This document shows, piece after piece, positions 24,460 to 33,835 of a stretch of 33,835 nt of DNA (position 1 is its first letter; every line of letters begins with the position of its first letter). The notes under the pieces were generated by a model that worked only from the letters and a program-made list of their open reading frames with translations, did no database searches and was not told the DNA's origin. Made by a program: the position numbers and the translations under genes. The stretch spans positions 1-33,835 of the forward strand of contig JAJCZP010000140.1 in the NCBI GenBank assembly GCA_029262315.1, read 5' to 3'. This DNA comes from Deltaproteobacteria bacterium (GTDB lineage: Bacteria > Desulfobacterota > Binatia > UTPRO1).

Positions 24460-25611
24460 TCAAGCGCCGAACAGCGCGCGGACCTTCCGAGCCAGCTTCG
24501 TCCAGATGAAGTCGATGGTCGTCACGCGCGCTTCGGGCTCGCCCGGAAGATCCATCTTATCGTAGTAGCGGCCCTCGCCCTCTCGGAGCTCCTTGGTCTT
24601 GCGGATCCACTGGCGGAGCGCGTACCCCGTACCGATGTGGGTCCACGCCTGACGATGGTAGTTCCAATTGTCAGGCGACAGCCGCTGCGCCTCGGCAAAG
24701 TAACGCTGCGCCTGCTCCGTCTCGCCCTGCGCTTGGAAGTAGAGCCCGAGCTTGAAGGTAGGATCGGCAAGCGCGGTCTCCTCCGACACCGGCTTCAAAC
24801 GGGCACGCACCTCGTCGGGCGACCAGGCATAGGCGCTCTCCGCCCCGCGCTCGACCCAATCTTTGGTGGCATCGGCGAACGCGGTACTCCCGAAGTCCAC
24901 CGAGAAGATGCCTGCATTGATCTGGTGGGCGCCAGCGTACGCCCCCTCGTTGATGCGCACGATGCGCCCCTGCTCGTCGATCCACGCGGCCGACGGCACG
25001 TTCACCCATCCAAAGAGCGTGCTGATCTTATGGGTCTCGTCGGTGACGCAGCGAAACGTCGGCGAGGCCTTGTCGAAACACGTCCCCGCCGCCCCCTCTC
25101 CCTGCGAGTCCTGCGCCACGCTGATGATCTCGAAGTTGCGATTCCCGAGAGAGGTATAGAGCTCCTGCCACACGGGCAGGTCGAGTCGGCATCCTCACCA
25201 GGAAGCCCAGGTCACGACGAGGACCTTCTTCCCCCGGAGATCCGACAGACGAAACGTCTCGCCACGGCGGTCGGTAACCTCGAAGTCGGGAGCCATCCCC
25301 GATTCGAGCGTGGCACGGCGCGTCTCCGGAACCATGCCGAAGCTCCAGACGCCGTCGGCGGCGACGTACTGCTGACCGAGCCTGTCGGCAAAGCTCGAGT
25401 ATTTGAGCCACGCACCATCGTCTCGCGTCCGTACCAATTCGGTGTTCTGGTCGCCAAGGAGCGGGACACAGAGGTCGCCGCGACACACCCCTTCTGGCCT
25501 GAGCTCCCAGCGCGTAGCCTGCTCGAGCTGATCGGTACGGATCCAGAGGTCGTCGTGCTCCCCCGGGATGGACGCAATCTCAGTCGTGTCGTCGTTCGCG
25601 AGAACAATCAT
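24460..25611 (-). CDS. Redoxin selenoprotein with in-frame UGA (Sec139) and TPR-like tail
   Basis: Two open frames in the same phase (25195-25611 and 24460-25173) are separated only by one UGA at 25195-25197 and seven sense codons. Read through, they give one 383-residue protein. The N-terminal domain (1-100) is not recognised. A thioredoxin/AhpC-TSA fold follows from about 105: MAPDFEVTDRRGETFRLSDL, then VLVVTWASW, then the UGA as residue 139, then GCRLDLPVWQELY. Sec139 thus takes the place of the nucleophilic Cys, with C141 as a partner in a U-G-C motif. The fold continues with IISVAQD, NVPSAAWIDEQGRIVRINEG and ends near 235. A TPR-like helix pair (about 290-325) follows. The probable role is thiol or peroxide reduction. 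A SECIS-like hairpin follows the UGA. The start ATG 25611 is favoured, with a weak AAGGGG upstream. A nonsense mutation in a Cys gene is the alternative. Confidence 0.8.
25164..25180 (-). promoter_or_regulatory. Candidate bacterial SECIS hairpin
   Basis: In the mRNA, CCUGCC and GGCAGG form a perfect 6-bp stem around the loop CGUGU. The stem begins 15 nt and the loop 21 nt after the UGA. G is the second loop base. Bacterial SECIS elements, as known from fdhF and from bSECIS surveys, lie in the coding region just past the UGA, with a short apical loop carrying an early G. Extension of the stem below these six pairs is poor. Confidence 0.65.
25195..25197 (-). other. In-frame UGA, proposed selenocysteine codon
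   Basis: UGA between UGG (Trp) and GGA-UGC (Gly-Cys) in the redoxin gene. It occupies the position where related proteins have the reactive Cys. UGC or UGU to UGA is also a single-base change, so a nonsense mutation is the alternative reading. Confidence 0.75.
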
Positions 25612-25817
25612 GGCTCGGCCCCTTGCGGCATCGAGTAGCCGCAATCGTGTGTTCTGTACAGTGGCGCTCGGCGCCGGAGCTCTTGGACAGCGCCGTGCCA
25701 CTCGTGTCGAATCATCTCCATCCAGCGCTTGTCAACGGCGCCGTGCGATGTAGAAGACACACACCGATTGCTACCGAGTCAGACGACGGTAATTCGCAGA
25801 CCGCGAGGGGACACATC

Positions 25818-26240
25818 ATGGAGAACAAGGATCTAGTAGTATCGCTCAACCGCATGCTCTCTCAGGAGCACGCCTGCGCCATTCGCTACGCGACACACGC
25901 GGCCGTAGTGGCTGGACCGTACGCCGAAGTGGTCGCGACGCGACTGAAAGAGATAGCGACCGACGAGGTTCTGCACGCGGAAAAGTTGCGCGGCCGCATC
26001 CTGGCCCTCGGGGGAGTCCCCACTATGGACGTGCGGGCCGAGGATCTGAAACCCGCGTCCACCCTTGAGGATATCCTCGAGGTGAACATTGCCGAGGAAG
26101 AGGATGCGATCCGCTCCTACACGGCAATTCTCGATCAGCTCCCGCTCAGCAACGTCATCCTGTTCCAGACGATCCAGGAAATCATCCGGGATGAGCAGGA
26201 GCATCTAGAAGAGCTCGAGGCGCTGCGCCTCCCTAAATAG
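25818..26240 (+). CDS. Ferritin-like (bacterioferritin-type) di-iron protein
   Basis: A 140-residue four-helix protein from ATG 25818, preceded by GAGGGG about 8 nt upstream. The frame extends to 25623 without support. The six di-iron ligands of the ferritin-like fold are in place: E17 (SQEHACAIRY), E50 and H53 (DEVLHAEKL), E94 (AEEEDAIRSY), E126 and H129 (DEQEHLEEL). It lacks the heme-binding Met of true bacterioferritin at the usual place as far as I can see, so bacterioferritin-like is the safer name. The likely role is iron storage or peroxide-consuming iron oxidation. It is divergent from the selenoprotein gene (206 bp between starts) and convergent with oxyR. Confidence 0.85.
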   Translation: MENKDLVVSLNRMLSQEHACAIRYATHAAVVAGPYAEVVATRLKEIATDEVLHAEKLRGRILALGGVPTMDVRAEDLKPASTLEDILEVNIAEEEDAIRSYTAILDQLPLSNVILFQTIQEIIRDEQEHLEELEALRLPK

Positions 26241-26291
26241 CCAGGAAACGGCTCGAGCCGCGCGGAAAAGGACGGCCCTGAGCATCAGACG

Positions 26292-27275
26292 CTAGTTGGG
26301 CTTCTTCTTTCCCGGGGGGTTGGCACGGATCGTCGAGCGACTACGTGGCTCCGCCTTGTCGTGCGCCGTGAACGTAGATGCCGCGACCTTCGCGATCGCC
26401 TGGAGCGCATCTACGACCGGGGATCCTCCACGCCACGCGAGGACGACCGTTCGGTGCGGAACAGGCCGAGAAAACTCGCGAATCGCCAATAGGTCGGCAC
26501 GGTTCTCGACCTCGACCGCGCAGCGCGGCAACAGCGTAATACCGGTTCCGGCTGACACCATCTGGGCCAAGGTCCCCATGCTCGTCGCCCGGAATCCCAG
26601 TTCCTCGGCGCCCGTCGCGGCGCAGAGATCGAGCGCTTGATCGCGAAAACAGTGACCGTCCTCCAGAAGGAGAACGGATCTATCCCGCAGCGTCTCGAGC
26701 GGAACCCGCCGCTGCGCACGACCCAGCTCGTGCCCTTTGGCAGCGGCGAGCACGAAATGGTCGCGGCCCACGACCGCATGCTCGAGGTCGTGAAGATCGG
26801 ACTCGAGCGCGACGAGCGCGGCATCGAGCTCACCGGAGCGGACCTGCTCGACCAGGGCGCCGGTCTTGTCCTCCCGCCAATGAAGGGTGAGCCGGGGGAA
26901 CTCCTTGCGCAGGGCCGGATCGAGCGCCGGCAGAAGATAGGGGCCGATGGTGGGAATGACCCCCACGCGAAGGATCCCGGCCAGCGGATCGAGATACCGC
27001 AAGGCCGCCTCCCGGAGACCTTCAGTCTCATGGAGCACGCGCCGGGCGCGCTCCACCAAGTCCGCTCCCGCCGGAGTGAGAAGCACGCGCCGCCGGTCGC
27101 GCTCGAAAAGAATCACCTGCAGCGCCGATTCCAGCTCTCCGATCTGTGCGCTCAATGACGGCTGCGAGACCCCACAGAGATCCGCAGCCCGCCGAAAACT
27201 CTTCACCTCGGCGATGGCCACAGCGTACTGGAGCTGGCGCAAGGTCACGGGATGAATCCCGAACTTCGTCACCAT
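26292..27275 (-). CDS. oxyR: OxyR peroxide-sensing LysR-type regulator
   Basis: A 327-residue LysR-family protein. The N-terminal winged helix (about 10-70) reads LRQLQYAVAIAEVKSFRRAA, GVSQPSLSAQIGELE and FERDRRRVLLTPAG. The effector domain holds the OxyR hallmark LLLEDGHCFRDQALDLC, with C209 and C218 nine residues apart like C199 and C208 of Escherichia coli OxyR. Peroxide oxidises these to a disulfide that switches the regulator on. The ATG at 27275 has AGGA 7 nt upstream. A GTG at 27248 would give an N-terminus closer to other family members (MTLRQLQY). A basic, Pro-rich tail (RSRSTIRANPPGKKKPN) extends past the usual end. A four-part OxyR-type site overlaps the start codon. Confidence 0.92.
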   Translation of the reverse strand: MVTKFGIHPVTLRQLQYAVAIAEVKSFRRAADLCGVSQPSLSAQIGELESALQVILFERDRRRVLLTPAGADLVERARRVLHETEGLREAALRYLDPLAGILRVGVIPTIGPYLLPALDPALRKEFPRLTLHWREDKTGALVEQVRSGELDAALVALESDLHDLEHAVVGRDHFVLAAAKGHELGRAQRRVPLETLRDRSVLLLEDGHCFRDQALDLCAATGAEELGFRATSMGTLAQMVSAGTGITLLPRCAVEVENRADLLAIREFSRPVPHRTVVLAWRGGSPVVDALQAIAKVAASTFTAHDKAEPRSRSTIRANPPGKKKPN

Positions 27276-27310
27276 AGCTGCGTCCTATCACATACATTGG
27301 AACGTTGTCT
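27274..27310. promoter_or_regulatory. oxyR: Candidate OxyR operator
   Basis: Four tetramers at exact 7-bp spacing: ATAG (27274-27277), CTAT (27285-27288), ATTG (27296-27299) and GTCT (27307-27310). The known Escherichia coli OxyR consensus is ATAG-N7-CTAT-N7-ATAG-N7-CTAT. Matches are 4, 4, 3 and 2 of 4, or 13 of 16. It overlaps the oxyR start codon and lies 38 bp before the divergent kinase start, so it could serve both. Confidence 0.6.
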
Positions 27311-28170
27311 TGGACGGCTCGGCCCGCGACCCGCATGCTGCCTCCATATGGATCGACCTCAGGACATGGACCCATCGACACGACCGACAGACGCCACCGC
27401 GGGCAACGAAGATCTCCACGAGCTTCACCATATGGAGATGCTCGCCAACCTCTCCGCGGGTCTGGCGCACGACTTCAACAATGTCCTCGCTGCGATCATC
27501 GGGCACACACAACTCGCGCAAGCCGACCTTCCCGACACTGGCCGCGTCCACGACAACCTCGACCAGGTACTACACGCGGCCAAGCGCGCGAGTTCTCTAG
27601 TCCAAAGGTTCCTGAGGATCAGATACGGCGGCGCGGCGCGTCCAATCGAGGTGTCACTCGGTTCGGTCGCTCGAGAGGTCGTTCGCCTCGTGCGGCCGAC
27701 GCTCGCACCCACAATCAGGATGAAGACCCACATCGCGACCGATTGCGGCGCCGTCGTTGGCGATGCCCTCCAACGCGAGCACATGGTCACCAATCTGTGC
27801 GTCAATGCGGGTCGCGCGATGCGTGAGCGCGGCGGGACACTGACCGTGAGCGTCGATGACGTCAGAGTCGACTGTGGGCGCACATGCTCGGTGGGCACTC
27901 TCGAGGCGGGACGCTATCTCGCCGTGGCCGTCGCCGACACCGGGCACGGCGTTCGGACGGACACCGTCCAGGAGATCTTCGAACCGTTCCGCACGAGCTG
28001 GCCCGAGGGCGTCGGTACCGGTATCGGCCTAGCAGTCGTCCGCTCGATCGTAACCGCACACAGCGGCGCAATCGAGGTAGAAAGCGTGCCGTCGGTGAGC
28101 ACGACATTCACAGTATTCCTACCCCTGGGACGGGACACCCGTCCCACCAACGTATGCAGTGAGGTGAGGT

Positions 28171-30406
<2,236 letters not shown>

Positions 30407-30411
30407 CGGAG

Positions 30412-30441
30412 GACGTCTGGCTCGCGTAGCGAGCAGCCGTC
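30412..30441. terminator. leuA: Hairpin between convergent leuA and HxlR genes
   Basis: GCTCGC at 30420-30425 pairs with GCGAGC at 30429-30434 around GTA. An outer GACG (30412-30415) pairs with CGTC (30438-30441) across a small internal loop. It starts 5 nt after the leuA stop and 18 nt past the stop of the convergent gene, so it may serve both. Confidence 0.5.
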
Positions 30442-30458
30442 GTGAATCCTTCCGGCGA

Positions 30459-31199
30459 TCAGCGCGAACGCTTCGTCCGTGCCGCGCGCAAACGCACGCT
30501 CCGCTCCCGGCCCGGACGACACCGTTCGACGTGGGCCGCCGAGCTGAGAAGGAGCCAGTTCGGAAAAGATCGCTGCAAGGCAGGCGCGCCCTCCAATCTG
30601 ATTCTGCCCGCGTCGAGCTCCGCCCGTAGTGGGCGAAAGCCGCGCCACACATCGACGAAGCGCTGCAACTGCGATGTCACCAGCAGGTCGATGGCGTGCC
30701 CCGGCGGCTTGATGCACATGTCGACGACGCCGTCGACGACGATGATCCAGAAGCGCCGGCAGTCGCGTGGTCCATCCGGAAACTCGAACTGCAGTACGGT
30801 GCGGCCCTTGGGCATAGCCTCGACGTTCATCCTGAGATGCACGCTCCACCCGAGAAAGCGCGGATCGAGGTCATCCGGCTCGAGATCCCGCGCCCATCGC
30901 TGTCCCCAATTCGCGAGGTCGGTGATGATCGGCTCGAGCCCCCGTCCCGCATCGGTCAAACGATAGGCGTGCCCGCTGTTGCTTCCGGACTCGCGCACAC
31001 GAACGACGACCCCTGCCTCCTCGAGCGAGCGTAGACGCTGCGACAGCATCGTTGCGGAGATCCTGGGAAGAGCACGGAGCAGGTCATTGAAGCGACTGGC
31101 GCCGTCCGAGAGCGCGACGACCACCAGCATCGTCCAGCGCTCGCCCAGGATCTCGGTCGCAAGCGCCACGGGACAGTACTGTCCGTACGAGCGAGCCAC
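30459..31199 (-). CDS. HxlR-family transcriptional regulator with extra C-terminal domain
   Basis: GTG 31199 (translated MARSYGQYCPVALATEILG) matches how this family usually begins, with GGGGGA about 10 nt upstream, giving 246 residues. A TTG at 31235 is the alternative. The winged-helix domain (about 1-100) is HxlR type: ILGERWTMLVVVALSDGASR, FNDLLRALPRISATMLSQRL, LEEAGVVVRV and YRLTDAGRGLEPII. About 110 further residues form a domain that resembles the SCP2-like sterol-binding tail seen in some HxlR proteins (FWIIVVDGVVDMCIKPP, LQRFVDVWRGFRPL). It is divergent from the acyl-CoA-dehydrogenase-like gene and probably controls it. Confidence 0.85.
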   Translation of the reverse strand: MARSYGQYCPVALATEILGERWTMLVVVALSDGASRFNDLLRALPRISATMLSQRLRSLEEAGVVVRVRESGSNSGHAYRLTDAGRGLEPIITDLANWGQRWARDLEPDDLDPRFLGWSVHLRMNVEAMPKGRTVLQFEFPDGPRDCRRFWIIVVDGVVDMCIKPPGHAIDLLVTSQLQRFVDVWRGFRPLRAELDAGRIRLEGAPALQRSFPNWLLLSSAAHVERCRPGRERSVRLRAARTKRSR

Positions 31200-31312
31200 G
31201 GGCGCATCATCCCCCGAGAACCAGGCTCGAAGCAACTCCAGATTCCTTAGTGGATTTCCGCCTCCCGCTAGACGATCATCCGAGCTTCAACACAACGAGG
31301 GGACGATCAGCG

Positions 31313-32452
31313 ATGGCGAGTTTCGATGCACTAGATGCGGCCGAGTCCGTCGGGAATGTTCTGCGAGAACATGCGGATTTCGGCGAGCAGGCGGGATGCT
31401 TGGCGCCAGCGTCCGTCGAGGCACTGCGGCGCTCCGGCATGCTCAGCCTCTGGCGACCGCAAAGCCTGGACGGTCACGAATGCGATCCCGTCTCCTACGC
31501 ACGTGCCGCCGAAAAGATTGCCACAGCGGACACCGCCGCGGCCTGGCTGATGCACGGCGTGTCCGCCGCCTGGTTCGACCTCCGCCGCGGCACCCCCGAA
31601 TTCGTGGATGAGATCATCGGGAGCGCGCCCGTCCCGGTCCTTGCCGAGACCTTCAACAAACCGATGCGCGCCATCGCGCATGGCGACGGCTATACCGTCA
31701 CCGGCTCAACCCCGTTCGCCAGTGGATGCCGGGTAGCCGAGTGGATCGGCCATACCGCCATCGCCGACGATCGCCTCCTACTCATGTACCACCCCGCTGA
31801 CACCCTGGAGATCGCAGACGACTGGAACAGCCTCGGTATGCGGGGAACGGCAAGCAACACCATCGTCGCCCGCGAGACGTTCGTGCCCCGCTACCGGACG
31901 ATCGATCTCAGCGTACCGCTCTCGAGAACGCCCCGGTTCGACGGCCCGCTCTACCGCATGCCCGAGGCGGTGATCCCCGTAGCTGTGGCGGCCGTCAGCC
32001 TCGGCGCGCTCCGGTCCGCGCTCGATGCGACAACGGCAATCGCAGCGGACAAGATTCCGTTCGCAGCGCCTTCGACGCTCAAGCACCGGCCACTGGCCCA
32101 ATTGCAGTTCGGTCGAGCCCTCGCGACGTACCGCGCGGCACGCGCCTATTTCCACGAATGCATCGAACGGGCGTTCGGGCAGGCCGGCCGGGGCGAAGCC
32201 TTCGCCCTCCGCGAGAAAGCCGACCTCTTCCTCGCCTTCGCACACACGCTGCAGACCTGTGCGGACGGGGTTCGCCTGCTCGCCAAAGCGGTAGGCACGT
32301 CGGCTATCTACAAGGGCAACGCCATCGAACGAGCGCTCCGTGACACCGAGGTGATCTCACATCACGCCTTCGGCGCGGAAGGTCGATTCGCCACGGTTGC
32401 GCAGGCCTACTGGGACCTCGATGTCGATTTTCCGCTCCTGGCAATGGACTGA
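31313..32452 (+). CDS. Acyl-CoA dehydrogenase-fold flavoenzyme, second copy of this type
   Basis: A 379-residue protein from ATG 31313 (GAGGGG about 12 nt upstream); the frame extends to 31250. It shares the layout of the enzyme at 15904-17082: LRRSGMLSLWRPQSLDG, AEKIATADTAAAWLMHGVSA, GYTVTGSTPFASGCRVAEW, WNSLGMRGTASNTIVARETF, and a helical C-terminal domain ending VGTSAIYKGNAIERALRDTE, then HHAFGA. This is the type 2 family used by flavin-dependent hydroxylases. The substrate is unknown. It is divergent from the HxlR gene. The short repeat GACGATCA occurs at 31271 and 31302, 31 bp apart, in the promoter region and may be a regulator site. Confidence 0.83.
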   Translation: MASFDALDAAESVGNVLREHADFGEQAGCLAPASVEALRRSGMLSLWRPQSLDGHECDPVSYARAAEKIATADTAAAWLMHGVSAAWFDLRRGTPEFVDEIIGSAPVPVLAETFNKPMRAIAHGDGYTVTGSTPFASGCRVAEWIGHTAIADDRLLLMYHPADTLEIADDWNSLGMRGTASNTIVARETFVPRYRTIDLSVPLSRTPRFDGPLYRMPEAVIPVAVAAVSLGALRSALDATTAIAADKIPFAAPSTLKHRPLAQLQFGRALATYRAARAYFHECIERAFGQAGRGEAFALREKADLFLAFAHTLQTCADGVRLLAKAVGTSAIYKGNAIERALRDTEVISHHAFGAEGRFATVAQAYWDLDVDFPLLAMD

Positions 32453-32518
32453 TCGACCCGATGTTCGACGACCGCAACCGGCGTCCTTGGGAAATCGACG
32501 ATGCGTACGTTCACGAGA

Positions 32519-33706
32519 CTACTCGCCGCGGAGTGCTCGGTAGATCTTGCGGCCGGCGCGACCGGTCGGCGGCAGGCCCAGACTCTCCTCGGCCTCGGCG
32601 ATGGCGGCGCGGGTGACGGGCCCGATCTTGCCGTCGGCGTCGCCGATGTCGTAACCCCGAGCCAGCAAGAGTTGCTGGAGTTCCAAGCGCTCGGCGCGGG
32701 ACAGGCCGGGATCGTCGGTCGGCCAGGGCGTCCGGAAGGGTGGATCGCCAGCGATGCGATCCGCCAGATGGGCGATGGCGAGGGCGTAGGAGTCAGCGTG
32801 GTTGTAGGCGTAGATCGCGTCGAAGTTGCGAAGCGTCAAGAAACCCGGCCCTCGCGATCCGGCAAGGAGGAGCAGACCAGCCTGGGTGTCGCCCGACAAC
32901 TTCGCGCCATCGGCGCGGACAAGCCCGCGACGTCCCCAGGTCGACAGCGTGGCTTTGCTCTTGCGCCCGACCGGGCCCTCGTAGCCACGCGGCACGCTGA
33001 CCTCGATCATCCATGAGGCATCGCGCCGCCAGCCGGCGTGCTTCAGATAGTTGGCGGTCGAGCCCAGGGCATCCGGCACGGAATCGATCAGATCGCGCCG
33101 CCCATCGTCGTCGAAGTCGATCGCGCGGCTCTGGTACGTGGAGGGCATGAACTGCGTCTGCCCGAACGCACCGGCCCAGGAACCGTAGAGCTTCTCCATG
33201 GGAACGTCCCCGCGATCGACGAGCTTCAGCGCCGCGATGATTTCGCCGCGCCAGAACGCCCTCCGTTGCGTCCCCGCACACGCCATGGTCGCCAAAGCAT
33301 GGGGGATGAAATGGGAACCGACCTGCCGACCGTAGTCGCTCTCGACACCCCAAACGGCAGTGATGACGTGCCGGTCGACGCCGAAACGCGCTTGGGCTGC
33401 CCGCAGGGTCGCGTCGTACTTGCGTAGCATGGCTCGGCCGTCATCGATCCGCTGCTGGTCGACCAGGAATGCGAGATAGTCCCAAATCGGCGTCTTGAAC
33501 TCGGGCTGTGACTTCGAAGAGTCCCGCACCCGCTCGCTGGGTTGCGCGGTGTCCAGAGCCTCGGAGACCACTGATTTGCTCACCCCGGCGTTGAGCGCCG
33601 CTGTTTTGAGACCGCTGACGCAGGTGGAGAACTCGGCAACGGCCGGGGAAACCACCGCGCCAAAGACAATCGTCGCGACCAGGGCGATGATGAGTGTAAC
33701 ATGCAC
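32519..33706 (-). CDS. MltB-type lytic murein transglycosylase with peptidoglycan-binding domain
   Basis: GTG 33706 gives a good signal peptide (MHVTLIIALVATIVFGAVVS, cleavage near AVAEF). The frame extends to 33799 without a credible start. The product has 395 residues. The SLT_2/MltB domain (about 27-320) has catalytic E122 in TAVWGVESDYGRQVG, then YGSWAGAFGQTQFMPSTY, FDDDGRRDLIDSVPDALGST and the Asn-rich NHADSYALAIAHLADRI. A PG_binding_1 domain (about 335-393) ends the protein (LLLARGYDIGDADGKIG). It cleaves peptidoglycan glycan strands, leaving 1,6-anhydro ends. It has no lipobox, so it is probably soluble in the periplasm rather than membrane-anchored. The 3' end is convergent with the acyl-CoA-dehydrogenase-like gene. 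Confidence 0.92.
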   Translation of the reverse strand: MHVTLIIALVATIVFGAVVSPAVAEFSTCVSGLKTAALNAGVSKSVVSEALDTAQPSERVRDSSKSQPEFKTPIWDYLAFLVDQQRIDDGRAMLRKYDATLRAAQARFGVDRHVITAVWGVESDYGRQVGSHFIPHALATMACAGTQRRAFWRGEIIAALKLVDRGDVPMEKLYGSWAGAFGQTQFMPSTYQSRAIDFDDDGRRDLIDSVPDALGSTANYLKHAGWRRDASWMIEVSVPRGYEGPVGRKSKATLSTWGRRGLVRADGAKLSGDTQAGLLLLAGSRGPGFLTLRNFDAIYAYNHADSYALAIAHLADRIAGDPPFRTPWPTDDPGLSRAERLELQQLLLARGYDIGDADGKIGPVTRAAIAEAEESLGLPPTGRAGRKIYRALRGE

Positions 33707-33835
33707 GTTGACCGATCGTAGATGAAGAGAGCCACGTTGGTCGAACGACGTGATCGATTGTATCCAACAGAAGGGGACGCTATCGAGGAGTATGGCCATC
33801 CTCGATCGGAGCCGGTAGTTTTCGGAGCGCAGGGA

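Noticed and set aside
24412-25638. 408-codon plus-strand open frame opposite the selenoprotein gene
   Set aside because: It is the longest uninterrupted frame here, but its translation has no motif, whereas the minus strand encodes a thioredoxin-fold protein on both sides of the UGA.
25654-25661. CTGTACAG palindrome between the selenoprotein and ferritin-like genes
   Set aside because: An 8-bp palindrome alone is too short and does not match OxyR or LexA site geometry.
24460-25701. Reading the redoxin as two separate genes or as a frameshifted pseudogene
   Set aside because: Both parts are in the same phase, so there is no frameshift. Only a UGA separates them, exactly at the catalytic Cys site, and a suitable hairpin follows. 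A separate downstream gene would start at a GTG in the middle of the thioredoxin fold.

Overview
The window is GC-rich chromosomal DNA from a Gram-negative bacterium. The cell type follows from an outer-membrane beta-barrel candidate, an apolipoprotein N-acyltransferase, an MltB-type lytic transglycosylase and a lipoprotein with a lipobox. Two protein styles recur: secreted Cys-rich proteins with Thr/Pro linkers, and secreted beta-helix proteins opening with a CGDTLGPGG motif. I associate these with uncultured Binatota (Binatia) or deltaproteobacterial lineages. That placement is a guess from style, not a database result. I see no rRNA, tRNA, CRISPR array or intact insertion sequence.

Layout. 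1-2.5 kb: the end of a membrane protein, a MASE1 sensor kinase and a small secreted Ala-rich protein. 2.6-6 kb: two convergent SGNH-hydrolase genes, one fused to an LVIVD-type propeller and one to an acyltransferase-3 membrane domain, which suggests esterification and de-esterification of surface glycans. 6-13 kb: secreted and envelope proteins, namely an 803-residue mosaic protein, a beta-barrel, a GH19 lysozyme and a translationally coupled pair of beta-helix proteins. 13-19.4 kb: oxidative flavoenzymes with their regulators, namely a Baeyer-Villiger-type monooxygenase with a divergent TetR gene, and an acyl-CoA-dehydrogenase-fold monooxygenase with a split-barrel flavoprotein beside a divergent AraC gene. 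19.4-24.4 kb: a Notum/pectinacetylesterase-like secreted hydrolase, an ankyrin protein, Lnt, and a small membrane protein with a divergent TetR gene whose intergenic space holds two matching palindromes. 24.4-28.6 kb: a redox and iron-stress neighbourhood. 28.7-33.8 kb: leuA, an HxlR regulator divergent from a second acyl-CoA-dehydrogenase-fold enzyme, and an MltB-type transglycosylase.

The most notable find is at 24460-25611 (minus). A redoxin gene is interrupted by one in-frame UGA exactly where the family has its nucleophilic Cys (W-A-S-W-UGA-G-C-R). A hairpin of bacterial SECIS geometry begins 15 nt after the UGA. I read it as a selenoprotein, not a broken gene. It sits beside a divergent ferritin-like gene and an OxyR gene that keeps both redox cysteines. 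The OxyR start overlaps a 13/16 match to the four-part OxyR operator, so the three genes look like a peroxide and iron defence group. Next to them is a kinase/receiver pair whose receiver has Asn in place of the phospho-accepting Asp.

Intergenic hairpins with long perfect stems and no U-tract recur after stop codons and probably act as terminators here.
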